Assembly (NCBI GenBank): GCA_029204225.1
Contig: MU832007.1
Location: 1 to 64,000 of the forward strand
DNA length: 64,000 nt
Direction of reading: 5' to 3'
From: Diphasiastrum complanatum
Taxonomy: Eukaryota > Streptophyta > Lycopodiopsida > Lycopodiales > Lycopodiaceae
Part shown: positions 43,801 to 57,200 of the stretch, in pieces
Numbering within the stretch: position 1 is the stretch's first letter
Layout of the letters: each line of letters opens with the position of its first letter
The notes under the pieces: generated by a model
Told to the model about the DNA's origin: nothing
The model's input: the letters and a program-made list of their open reading frames with translations, nothing else
Databases searched by the model: none
Made by a program: the position numbers and the translations under genes

Positions 43801-46800
43801 TTCCTGATGTTGTCAAGGTTCACTAGAAAGCATCAATTATTGTTCAAAAGCAAATACATCCTGTGTGACCAGTTGTTTGATTGTTTAAATTCATGTGCCC
43901 CTTAAAAACCCGTTCCGACCCTTTTGGGTCGGAACGTACTTTACGTTCCGGAACGTACTGGGTCGGAATGTTTTTTTTTTTAAACATGAAAAAAATAGGT
44001 CCTGGAATGCTCCAACAATTTCAGTTAATGAGAACATCTGACTGCAGTGGCCACATTGATTCCAAGCGCATCTGTATCCTGACATTGAGTATTCATAGCT
44101 TGTGAATCATAAACGATTGACCATTGCATGAGAGCTGAGCGAGGGAGAGAAATTATCCAGCGTAGATGACTTCAGCGATCTCCAGCACCAAATCATCCTT
44201 CGGGCTAGCTAGCTTTTTGCCCCATCACTCTGCTTTGCATGAGAGCCGAGTGACGTAGAGAAACTATCCAGCGTAGATGACTCCAGCAATCTCCAGCGCC
44301 AAATCATCCTTCAGGCTAGCTGGCTTTTTGCCCCATCACTCTGCTTTGCATGAGAGCTGATTGAAGTAGAGAAACAGCAGGAACACAGGAAAACAAGCGT
44401 GATAATACAGTATCGCGCTTGTTTTCCTTTGTAAAAAAGTATGTTTTTTTTAGAAATTTTTTGGTCAAGTTCCGGAATGAAACACGTTCTGGAACATGTT
44501 CTGTTCCGGAACGGGCAACTACGCCTGAGTGTGCCCCATAGTCTAGTAACAAAATTCATGTGAGGGGCTTTAAGATGGGAAAATAACAAGAGATTTAATC
44601 AGATCATCCATCAAATTCCATGGTGACCACTCGTATTCAAGAGACTAGTTAAAACCTTAGAAACCCATTCCGAACCAAACCAGTCGGAACGTACTGGATC
44701 GGAACGTAGTACTGAGTAAAAAAAAATTCCCTTTGTTAAAAAATTACAAAAAGACAAATTGGGCCACATTCCGGAACGGAATGCGTTCCAGAACGGGCAA
44801 CAAACATCACATCCAATAGCTTGACTAGTGCTGAATGCAGCACGGAGACATTCTGAAAGGTTAATGTAAGATCTGTACAGAGAACAAGAAGGAGATTAAT
44901 GAGAACATCAACCAATACACCATTACCATCAAAAACACTGACAAACGCATATGTTTTTCAAATGATTGGAAACGTTTGTATCAATTTAACAATCCAAAAA
45001 ACTGTCGCACCCAAAAAGCTTGGTAAAATTTCAGTAAATATGATGATTAAAAATTCATAAAGCTTCCAAAAATTGAAATCCCATCAAGTTTAAATATGCT
45101 TGAAGCATTTGAAACATGAGTTTATGAGTGACTCAAGTCTCAATAAAAACATTCCAAGAAGATGAGAAGTTGATATTTGGAATAAGTCACAAATCACAAG
45201 GTAGGGGCCTTAGAAGCCTGTTCCGAGCAAAAAGGGTCGGAACGTTCCGGGACGTACTGGGTCGGAACGAGTGACTGTTAATGTAAATTTTTAAAAAAAT
45301 GATATACGACGATGAGAAAATAGCGGTTGAAATCCTGGGGTGTCTACAGTTTGTGCGTTGGAGAAACCCCAAATTAGGAGTCTTGATACGAAACTTAACT
45401 GAACAATGAACATTGCGCATCCTGGATGGCTCATAACATAAAAATTTATGGTGCGAATCAGAAGAGTGGAAGTTTTTTCATCTTACCCACGGACAAAAGA
45501 TGAGCATGAGATCCTAACTCAACTGAAAATTTATTGCTTTGTTACCTAAAGTATGCTGCTGAGGATATAACTTTCAAATAGTGCATATCAGTCGCTGAGT
45601 ACTGGGAACTATCATCTTTGAGAAATTTCAAGTGCCCTTGATCTTGATTGACTTAGAGCGGAGCCCCCCTTGCTCTTAGTGCTGTTACCTTTGGATTTTT
45701 CAACCCTGGGGCGTCTACAGTTTGTGTTGGAGAATGAGAAAGGAAAAATGATATACGACGATGAGAAAATAGCGTGCCTCTGTATTAATGGGAATGAGGA
45801 AGAAAACTTTCCTTGGCAGTCGTAACAAATTTTTTTTATCAAACTATTAGGGAGAATACCTTTTGAAAACAAAACAACATTTTCTTTGTAGTGCAGTTGC
45901 AAAGAAATAATTGTGTTGTGGAACTGAGCACTGCGTAGCAGTTCCTCTATTTTACGGAAGTGATAATTAACCCTTTGTAAAAAAATACGTATTTTTTTTT
46001 TCAAGGGCCCGTTCCGGAACGGAACACGTTCTGGAACGCGTTCCGTTCCAGAACGGGCAACTAAGGTAGGGGCTGATACTGAAAAAAACATGATCCAGAT
46101 TTCATAATACATATGTAGATTGTAATAAAGGCTACTTGAAGATTGAACTCGGGACCCAAAAAATATAACAAGAACAATAAGAGACAATGGAACAAAATCT
46201 TTTGAAAACAGAAATTTTCACACGCGTTTTTTAAAAACGTTTCAAACCTTTTTCTGAGCAGCATACAAATCGGACAACAATTCTGTTTTCAAATAACTTC
46301 AAGATTCCAATCTGCACGAAGACAAAAAATGGAGCTTTTCCAGAGTGATTTTAAGCAATTAAATCTGAAAAGGCACGTAAGTAAACCAGTAAAAACAATC
46401 TCTTGGCTAGCCAGAAAAATATAGAGAAAATTGGGAGGCTACCTCATAGATGATGTCTTTTCCAAAAGGAGATCTTAACAGCTCCCCTGCGTACTTCACG
46501 CACACTTCTGTCAAATTCTGGATCATCATCAACAGTGTCAAAGACTGGTTAGTCAAAAAATATTCGTCAATGGAGAAGGTGAAACTGACATCTGTGGAAA
46601 AAAAGGTCCAAATGTTAAAACCATGTGACATGCATGTTATACTCAAGCATCCAACACCCAAAGTTCGCTACTTTATTGTACTTGACTCCTATTGCTATGT
46701 TACCTCAAGCAACTGCAATCTTGAAAAGAACTTCCAATCTTTGAAGACTATCTGTTACCCAAAGTTTGCTATGTGTCTTATGTTATCTCGAAATCCATGG

Positions 46801-49800
46801 TGTTTTCTGTGATGGCTTTTGAGTGCCATGTTTGAAGGGCATAGTTTTGTGAAATGCTTCCTGCCCCGGGACCCTCGGGGAAAACAGGGAAACGCCAAAT
46901 CACAAAAGCAAACTAGTCCAAGAGTGGATGAACACGTGTTGAATACGTTCATACAGTAAGAAATGAGATGGGTATAATAACTTAACCATTGAACTAAACT
47001 GAGACACTTTGATTAAATGGCAAACTAACAGTCTTTGGATTCTGGACCTAAGTCAACTTTCTTGGAACGAGTCACTCACCTAGGTCAAGCTTCAATCTTG
47101 TCATGTCAAGTCACTAACTCAAGTCAGAAAGTACTTGATATATTAAAAGTCATATGCCATACAGCAATAATTGGGTACATTTTATGTTTTTTTAATAACA
47201 ACCATCTAAGTGCCAAAAAGACTCGTGCAACTTAAGAATTGCATTAAGGGCATGCAAATACATATGCACAAAAACAGAATTACGGAGTGATCGAATATAC
47301 TTACTCGAATGTAACTGGAGGCATGTTATCTGAGGAAACACACAAGGTACTATGACTGTGAGGTTAAGTGATTGAAACCTAGAGATAACACCTTTCTCAA
47401 AAAAATACTTCTGAGTCCTACATGCACATCGCTAATGATCTGCCCAAGGTGACTTCCTCCAATGATGGTCCATCTTTCATTTTTCTTTCCCATATATATC
47501 ATAGGTACAAGCGTCCACATATTCCATGAGACAATAATTTCTTTGAAATATTTCACATTGTATTCTACAACCCCTTCGACATTGATATACATGGCTACTT
47601 AGCATTTGCATTTTTGTGACCTTTTGTCAACATTGAAATTGTGTCATCGTCTTCAAAGTATGTCTATTATTCAAAGCTTTACTTTGCGGAGTCTACCTTA
47701 CAGCAACGATTGAGGAAAACGTTTCCATCTAAAGGAAAAAGGTAAAGTCACACATTTACGACCCTTATATAAACTTCCTAATAGGGAATCTTAATCATTC
47801 GATCCTCATACATGACTATTCACATGGTCATTTTTTCATTGGAACCCAACATCCTTATTTTTATGGTTCTTAAGGTATAAGCTTAGATGACTGAATAGGG
47901 CACGGACCCTCTTGGGACTAATGCCAAGCTTTATGTATGAATGTTGCTAGCCTTTCAAAAGCGACCTTTTCAGAACTGGGAGAATCAACTTTTCAGAATC
48001 GACTTCTATCATAACAGGATTTAGGGTGCTTGAAAAAACTAATTTTTTATTAGTTATGAAAAATTTGATGATAGATACTATTAGGCACTCTCTAATTTAT
48101 CGTCAAGTCAATTTTGGAGTGAGAAAGAAGGGATTCAAGATATATGTTTACTGTTTTTTATAAATCAGCCAAAACCCTAAATTTTATTCGAATGAGATGA
48201 AGCGGTTTGAATCTCAATAAAGGGTGGAATCGGGAGACATTGTTATGTATGCTCTAACTCTATCCAATAGCTACCTAGAAGGCTCTTTTAAGGACCTCCA
48301 AAGCACTTTAAAAGTAGTTTAACTTCTTTTCATTCTACTGTAGATTTATTTGGTGCCTTGAGTTCTTTGTACAAGACTTATCAGCAATTTTTTTGGTGGA
48401 GGGCATGTAAGCTGTTCTTGTGCAGCTTATTGAGGTTCATATAGTGACCATAGTTGGAGATCCTTATATGATTCTTCAGTTACCATATGATGATACCAAA
48501 TCATTACTGTTCAGCACACATGGCACATAATAAAGTATATGCATGAAATGGGCCTTGTATGGCAACAACAGCACTATGAAATCATATATGTGGTTGATCT
48601 TATGAAATTGCATATCTTTTGTACAGTGAATCTTTAAACTCGAGCAAGTAGCAATACTAGGATACACTTTCAAAAAACAACTCTAAACTGGAAATAAACA
48701 CAAAAGGCTGCAATTCACAACAATGATGTCAGATGCACCTTTGCCAATCCACTATCCACAAGTAACTGAGTTCTACGGATCAATGGGTCCTTTTTACTAA
48801 ATCCACCTAATGGTTTTTTATCATCCTTTGTAACTCCCTCTTGCTCCCTTCTTTCATCATATTCAGTCACTTTGTGATGGTCATCTGCCACGTCCTCATC
48901 TATTGCTGAGCCATTTTGATTTTTCATCGAATCAGTTTGTGATCCTGCATTCTCCACTACATTCATCAAAAATCGAACTACCATGTTAGTCTTTAATACA
49001 ATAACATGAAGGTTCATATGTACCAGGATAGAGGCTAAGTTTTAAACTCAAAATAGGCTTCTAAAACTATGTAATTTTTGATAAAGTCATTGCTATAAGA
49101 AGCTCGGACTTTCAGGAAACCCAAAAAGTAGTCAAGCATTTGTAATCTCAATACTTACAGCAATCCTGTGGTAAATCTACCGGTGATGACAAGAGTTTCA
49201 GTGTATCTCCAGGAAAGTAACGACCGACACCAGGAGCAAGCAAGTGCAGCAGCAATCTATGACCGTACTGCAAAATCATTCACATCAAACCGATAATTGA
49301 AAAGGACACAAAATTTGAGGGATTTGATAGCCTCATTGCTGACTGAGTAATATCTGCATCAATCATGGCTCCCTACATCACCACCATAAACTTTTGCAGA
49401 AAATAATATGTGGGCTGACCTTTATACTGCAGAAGGAGACTAGCGTCTCCAGAACAAAAGAGATTATACCTTGTGCAAAGCTAAATCTTTTAGTCCCTTC
49501 GATATTTCAGAAATGATAACCTGTTAGTTAGAAGCCAAAATGTGTGCTCTCAGTAGCCTTAACAGTCGCGATTTTTATGCCCAAGACAAATATAAAGTCC
49601 ACCAAGACTGTACCTCATTGACAAGCTTGGTGTCATCAACATTTTCAAGGATGGACAAGAGAACCTGATAGACAGCAAAAGATGAACAAAGCTTAATCCA
49701 CGTAGAATAAAAATTTATCAAGAAAGTGAAGCAAATGAAAAGGCCTCATAAAATCCACTCACCAAATGTCCGTTGTCATCGTAAGCAATCTTCATCACTT

Positions 49801-50328
49801 GACCTTTCATTCCTTTGATAATCTTTTTCCTTTCCTGCAGAGAAAGATGCAAGAAAGTTAATGATTGATAGTAGACGATTACACACAAAACCCAGACCAA
49901 CTAGCAGCAAAAGCTTTCATTTGATTCTGACAAACTGTGCAGTGTCTTGTTGTGTGAATTGAACAAGACCCACAGCATGGTAGCATGATCCATAGATAAA
50001 AGACACAACAAAAAATACAACAACAACTGCATCAAAAAGAAACATAATCCAAAATATACACTTTTCATAGAAGAAAAAGTACCATTAAGGCCAAATTAGT
50101 TCCAACCAGACATGAGGGTCCGGGCTGGACGCAGGCATTCTGCATCTGTGTCCGCGTCCAGCGTCCGGACCCGGACGCGAGGTCGGACGGGTCCTTTTTT
50201 TTTTTTTTTTTTGAACTGGACGCGTCTGGGCCCCGGACGCGTTTTTAAAATTTCTTTAAAAAAAAAAAACCAGAAGGCCCGCGCGTGGGCAGCAGAACAC
50301 AGAACGCAAAGAGAGCGAGAGAGAGAGA

Positions 50329-50385
<57 letters not shown>

Positions 50386-50447
50386 ATGGTGAGTGAGGGT
50401 TTGAGAGAGAGAGAGAGTGTGCATGTGGGTGGGTGAGGGTGTTATGA

Positions 50448-50515
<68 letters not shown>

Positions 50516-51196
50516 AGAATTAGAATTATTATTATTATTATTAACGTCTTTTGGTACCCAAAGGTACATAAGACAAAAGAGAGTACAAAAGGTGAGGAGC
50601 ATTGTCCGCATACGGACTTATTTACTAGTAAAAAAGAGAAGAAGACAAGAAACTAGCATGTCTATCTCACTATCTCTAAGAAGAAGTAAGTATCCAAGCT
50701 TGACCACCAGCTTGCGAGGGTACAATGCACGAGCTTAACCACCTGCTGCGGAGGCTTAGGCCTGTATCATGGTGGGATAGCTACGGCACTGGACAGACAA
50801 AGCTGAGGATGCTCGCATTCCGAGTCCTGTCACAAGTATGTTATCTAATCTTATTCATCTAAACGGTTTCCACACTGTCTCTATAAGGCCGCAACTCACT
50901 CGAGTGGTTGCCAATTAATGCAGGATTGTTCTGCTTGCGTGTGTGAGCGGAACTGGTCAACGTTCAGCCTTGTTCACACGAACAGGCGGAACCGCCTCAC
51001 AACTGAGCAATGCAATGACTTGGTGTACTGCAACACCAACACCAGGGTGGTTCGACGCATCGCGGATAGCATGAGGGCAGGAGGCGTACGCGTTGGCCAA
51101 GACTTGGACGAGTCCCAGATGACTCTAGACTCGGAGCCAGACATTGTATTTGACACCCCTGCAGATGCATCTAGCACGCAGAGGGATGATTTTTTA

Positions 51197-51260
<64 letters not shown>

Positions 51261-54200
51261 GACGTAGTATGGAGATTATACATGCTGCACCTATTGTTTT
51301 ACACCAGCACATCTTCATGTCTCTCATATCATCTGCATCATGTCCAATCATTGAACATTATACGCTAAACCCAAAGCCCTAACAAATGGCATAAACCCTA
51401 ACAAATCGCACGCTTAACATAACATCATAAACCCACAACCCCACAGTCATGACCATCAAAACAAGGCAAAGAAAGGCATCCTCATTGTGTGATAGGCATT
51501 GCACCATAGGTATGTGCAGATTCAATATCAAAGCAGCACTTGTGTAGCATACACTTAAACTTGTGTAGAATGCATTTGGAATTGACCAAAATGGTCCAAG
51601 AATACAGTCCACAGGTTCGTGATCCCGATACGAACCCAAGGAATCGAGCCTGGCTCGATTCGGGTATCATTTGGTCAAAATGGCCACTTCCGAGGTTCAC
51701 TGCTGCCCTATTTTTCAGATTTGCTCCTTTGCAGGAGGACGCCCATCTACAAGCAATTTTTATCTTCTAATTTGGCTAAAAAATCAGCACCCTTGCTGAT
51801 TTTAGAAAGTGGAGATCTGCTTCTTTTTGCTTGTTTCCAGGTGTGGAAGAAGGCGCTAATTTTTTGTGATGATCCGATCACATTCCGAGGCTGAAAATTG
51901 GACAGCATATTACCATTTGTAGGGTGTTTGCAACAGCCCTATCCGTGTGTGTATTGTTCACACTTTTTGGCAAGAAAGAAGGGTTCCGGAAAAAGCTTTG
52001 TTGGAGGCTAACCTAATTCTTTGCTTGCTGGTTTTTTGAGTTTGTAATGCAATTTCAGGCTGAAATTTTCAGCACACAAGGCTTGTAGGAGGGCGAGTTC
52101 CTGCATCCATCTGATGTGTGGTTTCGACACATTCTGGTGCTGATTTTTCGGATTTGATACTTGTTGGTTTTTGTGTCTTTTAGGGCACATTTAGGGTTTG
52201 AAAAAGTTTATCTTCTTGGCTGGTTCTTGTGGCAAGAGATTTGGGAGCAATTCGTACTTGTTCGGGCGAAGATATGTTGGATGGCACCAACTATTCTTCA
52301 TGGAATTGCAAGCTGAGGTTTGGCATCGACGTGATGATCAAGATTTTATCGATAACAAGATCTATCTTATATCATTTGAGATTTTGCAAGACCTCTAAAA
52401 GTGTTTGGGAAACACTTTTAAAAATATATTGAATAAAGGATTCATCATCATGCTTTCTCCTCTCTACTTCATCCTCTTTGAAGGTAGAAGAGCAAAGGAA
52501 TGCAAAGTTTGATAATTGTCTTTCTACAAGTACAAGTTTGCATCGGAATGTTGGTATGGTAGAGCATTCTTCTTCTCTTGAGCCATTTGTTGCAAATGAT
52601 GGATGCATTAGTGAAGAACTTTATGAGCAAGCTTCTCAAGTTAATGTTTTGGAAAAGGCTGAAATCAAGCATTCTTTGAAGCCATTTTGTACTAATAGAG
52701 GAGGGGAAAAAATCATGTCGATTAGTACATTGGTTCAAAGTGGCAAGCTGCTGGTTTTTTTCTTGAAGATGGTGGACAACAGATTCAGCCATGGTTTATT
52801 GATCATTTTCAGCCTATGTTACATCATGAGCATCCTATTATGCATTGGGAACGACCTACGGAAGGTTTTTGGACAGCAAGGTCCACATTTGGAACACTTT
52901 GGCCAGCAAAGTGTTGGTGATTTTGTGGCTGTTGGACAGCCTGCTACAGCCTCTTGTTGGCTGTCCGAGTCTTTGCGGGATAGCAAAGTATCTTTTTACC
53001 TTGGAGGAAACACACATGCCTCACCAAAATTAGTACCTTATGCTGATTTTCCTGTTTTGATGCTTACTTCTTATGATGACGGTGTTGCCTTACCTAGTGT
53101 TGGTGAGCAGATCATTGATAGTAAGATTTGGGAGGATGTGATGGTAAAAGAGCATCATACTCTTCTTTATGTTTCTTGTGGTAAGAAGACTTATGGAATC
53201 ATGTGGGAACCATTGATGGATTGCAAATCCATATTTCGGCTTGTGGCTGGCTTTTTGGTTACCTACTTTGGATGGAACATGCTGTCTTCACTCTTCGACT
53301 TGATGCTACCGCACTTCGTATTCTACATCTCTTCTACATCGAGCATGATTGGGGCTAAGATTTCGGCTACTTCGAGTTGGAGTTTTTTGGCTACATGAAG
53401 TTTTGAGCAGCAAGCAACATTTTGCATTTTGTTGCAATTTTGTCCATTTTACTTCATGTCATGTTATGTTTTTTACATTATCATTTAAGGAGGATGTTAG
53501 AAATAATAAATGATAATGTTAGTTTCCCATAGGTTACTTTGACCCAAAAGGTTGAGACTTGTGTAACCATGGGGTAGGTTTATTATTTAGACCATGTTAA
53601 GATAGTTTTAGTTAAGTTGGACCCAATTTTGGTCTAGTGGTAACTCGTGGGTCCAAGTAAAGTCTAATTATGTTAAGGGACTCTATCTTGACTTTTGGGA
53701 GTGCCCTATAATTAGTAGTGGGTTTGGAAGGTTCTAGAACTTAGAGTTTGGAAAAGTTTAGTCCCTTGGAAGGCCTATTTATATGTACTCATTGTTCATT
53801 TGTAATTCATTCCCTTTCAAGCATTGCTACTACTTTCTCTCTCCTTGAGGGCGCCTAACCCTCTCCCTCTTCTTCTTCTTCTTCTTCTTCTTCTTCTTCT
53901 TGTATATGGAGATTGAATGTTAGAAGGATCTTGGCACTTTGATTTCCTACACTTGTCACTCTTCTGGTGAACATTCACTTCTCCCAAATCCTCTGTTGAG
54001 CATTCACTTCCCTTTCTAAAACAAATTCTATAAATCGAAAAAGTAAATTGGGCTACACTTAAGATCCACACTGTTGAAACTGGTAACCACATCCACTTCC
54101 TTTGCGCCAGGGTTTAGGGTCACCAAATGGTCGATGCAAGCTGAGCTTAGTTGTGTAAGTTGCGAGCAGCATTTTCGGTCTTCAAAATGTCTCTTCTTTG

Positions 54201-57200
54201 AGAGAGTCACTAATGCACGCTCCAAGCTTTCGCTCTCATCCAAGCTAACCCTAAACCCTAAACCACTAATCTTTATGTCATGTAAACCATCATCTTCACT
54301 CCAAACTTCTTTCGGATCTTTCTTTGCCGCTTTTTTCACTTTTTTCTGAGCTTAGTTCCCAAAGAAGGTTCATACTAATTTCTGGACTGCTCATTAGTCA
54401 TCGTTGTTTGGTAATATCTCAGTTATGGGAGGCATGGGCAATGGTTAGGTTTGTTGCCAATTTCTTTGCAAATTTTTTTTGGTACCTTTTTCGTTTTTTT
54501 TAACAGGAGGGGGCAGGTATGTGCCCAACACTCTCTGATAATTAATTCCGGGGGGGGGTGGGGGGGGGGGGGGGGGGGGGGGGGGTAGGGGGAGGAAAAT
54601 TAATTTTATTGTTTTTGGGCATGTGAGAGCGAGCGGGGGGGGCCTGTATTTTTTTGAAAAAAAAAAAATTTGAAAAATGGCGGACGCATCCACCCCCGGA
54701 CGCACCCCTGCCACGTCCGCGTCCACCATCCGCTTCCTTAAGTTCCAACATAGTATATAAAATGGGTGATATCCGCAAGCTCCAAATCACCAGAAGCTCT
54801 TACATGTAATATTGTATAGCCCGCATTGTTCTTTGGACAAATTCTTTTAGATGTGCCTTATGAATAAGCTTCCACTATTTGAGGCTGTAAAGGTGGCTAT
54901 GAAACAGTGAATTAAGATATGTGCTCCTGAAAAGCATGCATGTATGCACAAATAGGATTTAAGAAGCTAGAAACATGACTCACATCAGGATAGAACTGTA
55001 TAGAAATTAGAGAACTGCAAATAATATGTTTGCACACCACATCAGAGAGAGTCAAGATACAAAGGACTACAGAATCTTGGAACTTGTCAGTATAACTAAT
55101 AGTTAGCGAACTAAAATGTTTAAAAAAAATTGAAACCGGTCTTAGAGATGATTAAGGGAAACAAAACAATTCAAAGAAATGGGTCCAGGCTACCTGGAAC
55201 TTTAATGTTAATTGTGGAATATGTGCTAATTACTATAAATTCTGAATTTCAAGCTTGTGGCACGCAAGAACCATTGCTTCGGTGGAAGGCACAGGAGTAG
55301 AAAGATGAGAGATCTTTTCAAGTTCACATACCTTGGGACTTCCATGCCTTACACACACTATGCCAATCTTTGCACCATCTTTTGTATGTAACATGCGGAC
55401 AAGCAATGGGCCAGAGAGTTGTTGGACAACATCTTGAAGCATGGTCTGAACAACAAGTCAAACAAAACAGGAATTTTGATGAAAACAACAAGCAGCAACA
55501 TAGTCTATTTGAGCTCTATTGGCAATTCAACTGAAGCTTGAACTCAAGCAAACTACAGGCAAAGTACTCTACTTATCCAACAGAGTTAGCTCACGATTCA
55601 TAGAGTCAAACAGCATTAAACACTGGAATGAATCCTTGCAGATCTGACCTTTTTGCATATACTTAGATATTCAACTAGTGCACGATGAACTATGGAATGG
55701 TCAACGATGCCCTTCTCTAGAATAGGTTGTAATGAGATGGCCATATGCTCCAATACTGCAGCTCTTTTGGACATAGACTCACCAGCCAACACATCACCTA
55801 TTCTGCAGATACACCATCAAAGCATGTTCATCATAAGACGGTGACAGGATTTGAATGATTGGCCAAAAACAAAACTGCTTACTGAGCAGTCATGGCTTTT
55901 GCCAAACAACATTTTTCAACGTCCCTTCCCTCTTTCTTGTAAGCACAATCAACATCCTTCATGCCAAAGGTCATGTATTCATGTCATCAGCAAAAATTAC
56001 CGTGACAGAGAATACAAGGTATAACATGGAAATTCGACTTCTACAAAAATATAAAACTATCTTGTCTAAAGCAACATACAAACCAAGTATCGACGAAATA
56101 TATGAAACCTCAAAGCATTGTATAAGAGCCAGCTTTTCTACTACATGCATGGGGTCACCCCCAGTTAGTGAGAAGTCGCTTCAAAAGAATAAAGTTGTAT
56201 TACACCTGTCAAAATGAAACTTGCATAAGGCCTAGGAAGTATCCTTGCACAGACAATTACACGTGAAAAATGACAAGTTGTATAGGAAATTTTGATTGTT
56301 CAGATTTGAATGCCACTACAAAAGCTCATATAACCATGAAATGTGGTATGGCACATGAGACCACAAAGAAGATGGAAGCTCTAAATCCTTCCTTGCCAAA
56401 AGATACATTACTCAAAAGATAGATTGTCAAAGATCTCCTAAATGATGGTACTAGACCAGTTCCAAACTGAACTTAACAATCTTTTAAGTATCACTATCTA
56501 ATACTTATCCGCCTATTGGCTTATAGAGGCCAAAAGAAGGGTCTACCTTTAATTATTAAGGAGTTGGAACATTTTGGGCTCTAATAAGCTTAACAAGGCT
56601 TCATTCAATTAAGCACCCCAGTTAGTGGGCATTGGATACTAGAAATCTCTTCACTACCTCAAAACCTACTTCTATCAACCGATTATCAGAGCTGATCTTT
56701 CACCTTATCCATATAGATACCTTTTGAGAGGAGTAAGAGGGGGGTTGTCCACTCTCCAATGACAATGGATCATGCTTTCTACTTTAACCAAAAAACTTAT
56801 TGAAGCTGAAAAGATAAAAAAACGTACACATTTTGAGTGAGGTCACGCTCCCCCGACTTCCCTCCCTCTCAATTTCCAAATGCCCTTGCTTGAGATGCTT
56901 CTTGATACAAGTTCAAAATTTCAAGATAATCGACTGTCAAAACTCTTTGACAAGATTATTTCCAAGATAATCTATTGTCAAGATTCCACCAAGTTAGCAT
57001 CTATTGTCTTACCTCTTTAAAGTTTAGAAGACACTGGTGATAGGCATCTTTAGGCTTCTCATTTTCCAAAAATAGAAGCTCCTCCATCATATCAGTCTCA
57101 TTATGAAAGAAAATTCAGTATGTTTGCATGAATTTCCAATTCTTCTGAATTATGTAGTTCTTTTAGCTGAGTCATACCATATCTTTGAAAAATCTACATG

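Larger units (their letters stand above)
52190..54023 (+). mobile_element. Copia-like unit: gag start and 3' LTR, no pol
   Basis: Plus strand near 52270-52435 reads [20 protein letters not shown] and [18 protein letters not shown], the N-terminal part of a copia gag (LDG.NY..W.....). A polypurine tract TTTAAGGAGGA (53484-53494) precedes a likely 3' LTR (53495-54023, TGTTAGAAATAAT to TTTCTAAAACA) with a TATTTATATG box and a (CTT)n tract. Between them is an unexplained 306-codon frame. No primer-binding site or 5' LTR was recognised. Confidence 0.6.
50107..54740 (+). mobile_element. hAT transposon remnant with transposase C-terminus, secondarily invaded
   Basis: The block is bracketed by the duplication (A)GTTCCAAC (50098-50106 and 54741-54749), the 8-bp size of hAT elements plus one matching base. 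The left end CAGACATGAGGGTCCGG and the right end both carry dense GGACGC/GCGTCC words (50107-50245 and 54671-54730). Between them are a hAT dimerisation-domain fragment (50768-51199), microsatellites, a copia-like unit with an LTR (52190-54023) and a poly-G tract. The left-end sequence is repeated at 59053-59333. It lies in the 5.5-kb PUM24 intron, antisense to the gene. Inverted repeats are weak, so the outer limits rest on the duplication. Confidence 0.6.

Noticed and set aside
50112-51382. Open frames with long Arg-Glu tails
   Set aside because: The tails are (GA)n microsatellite translations; only the hATC part at 50768-51199 has homology.
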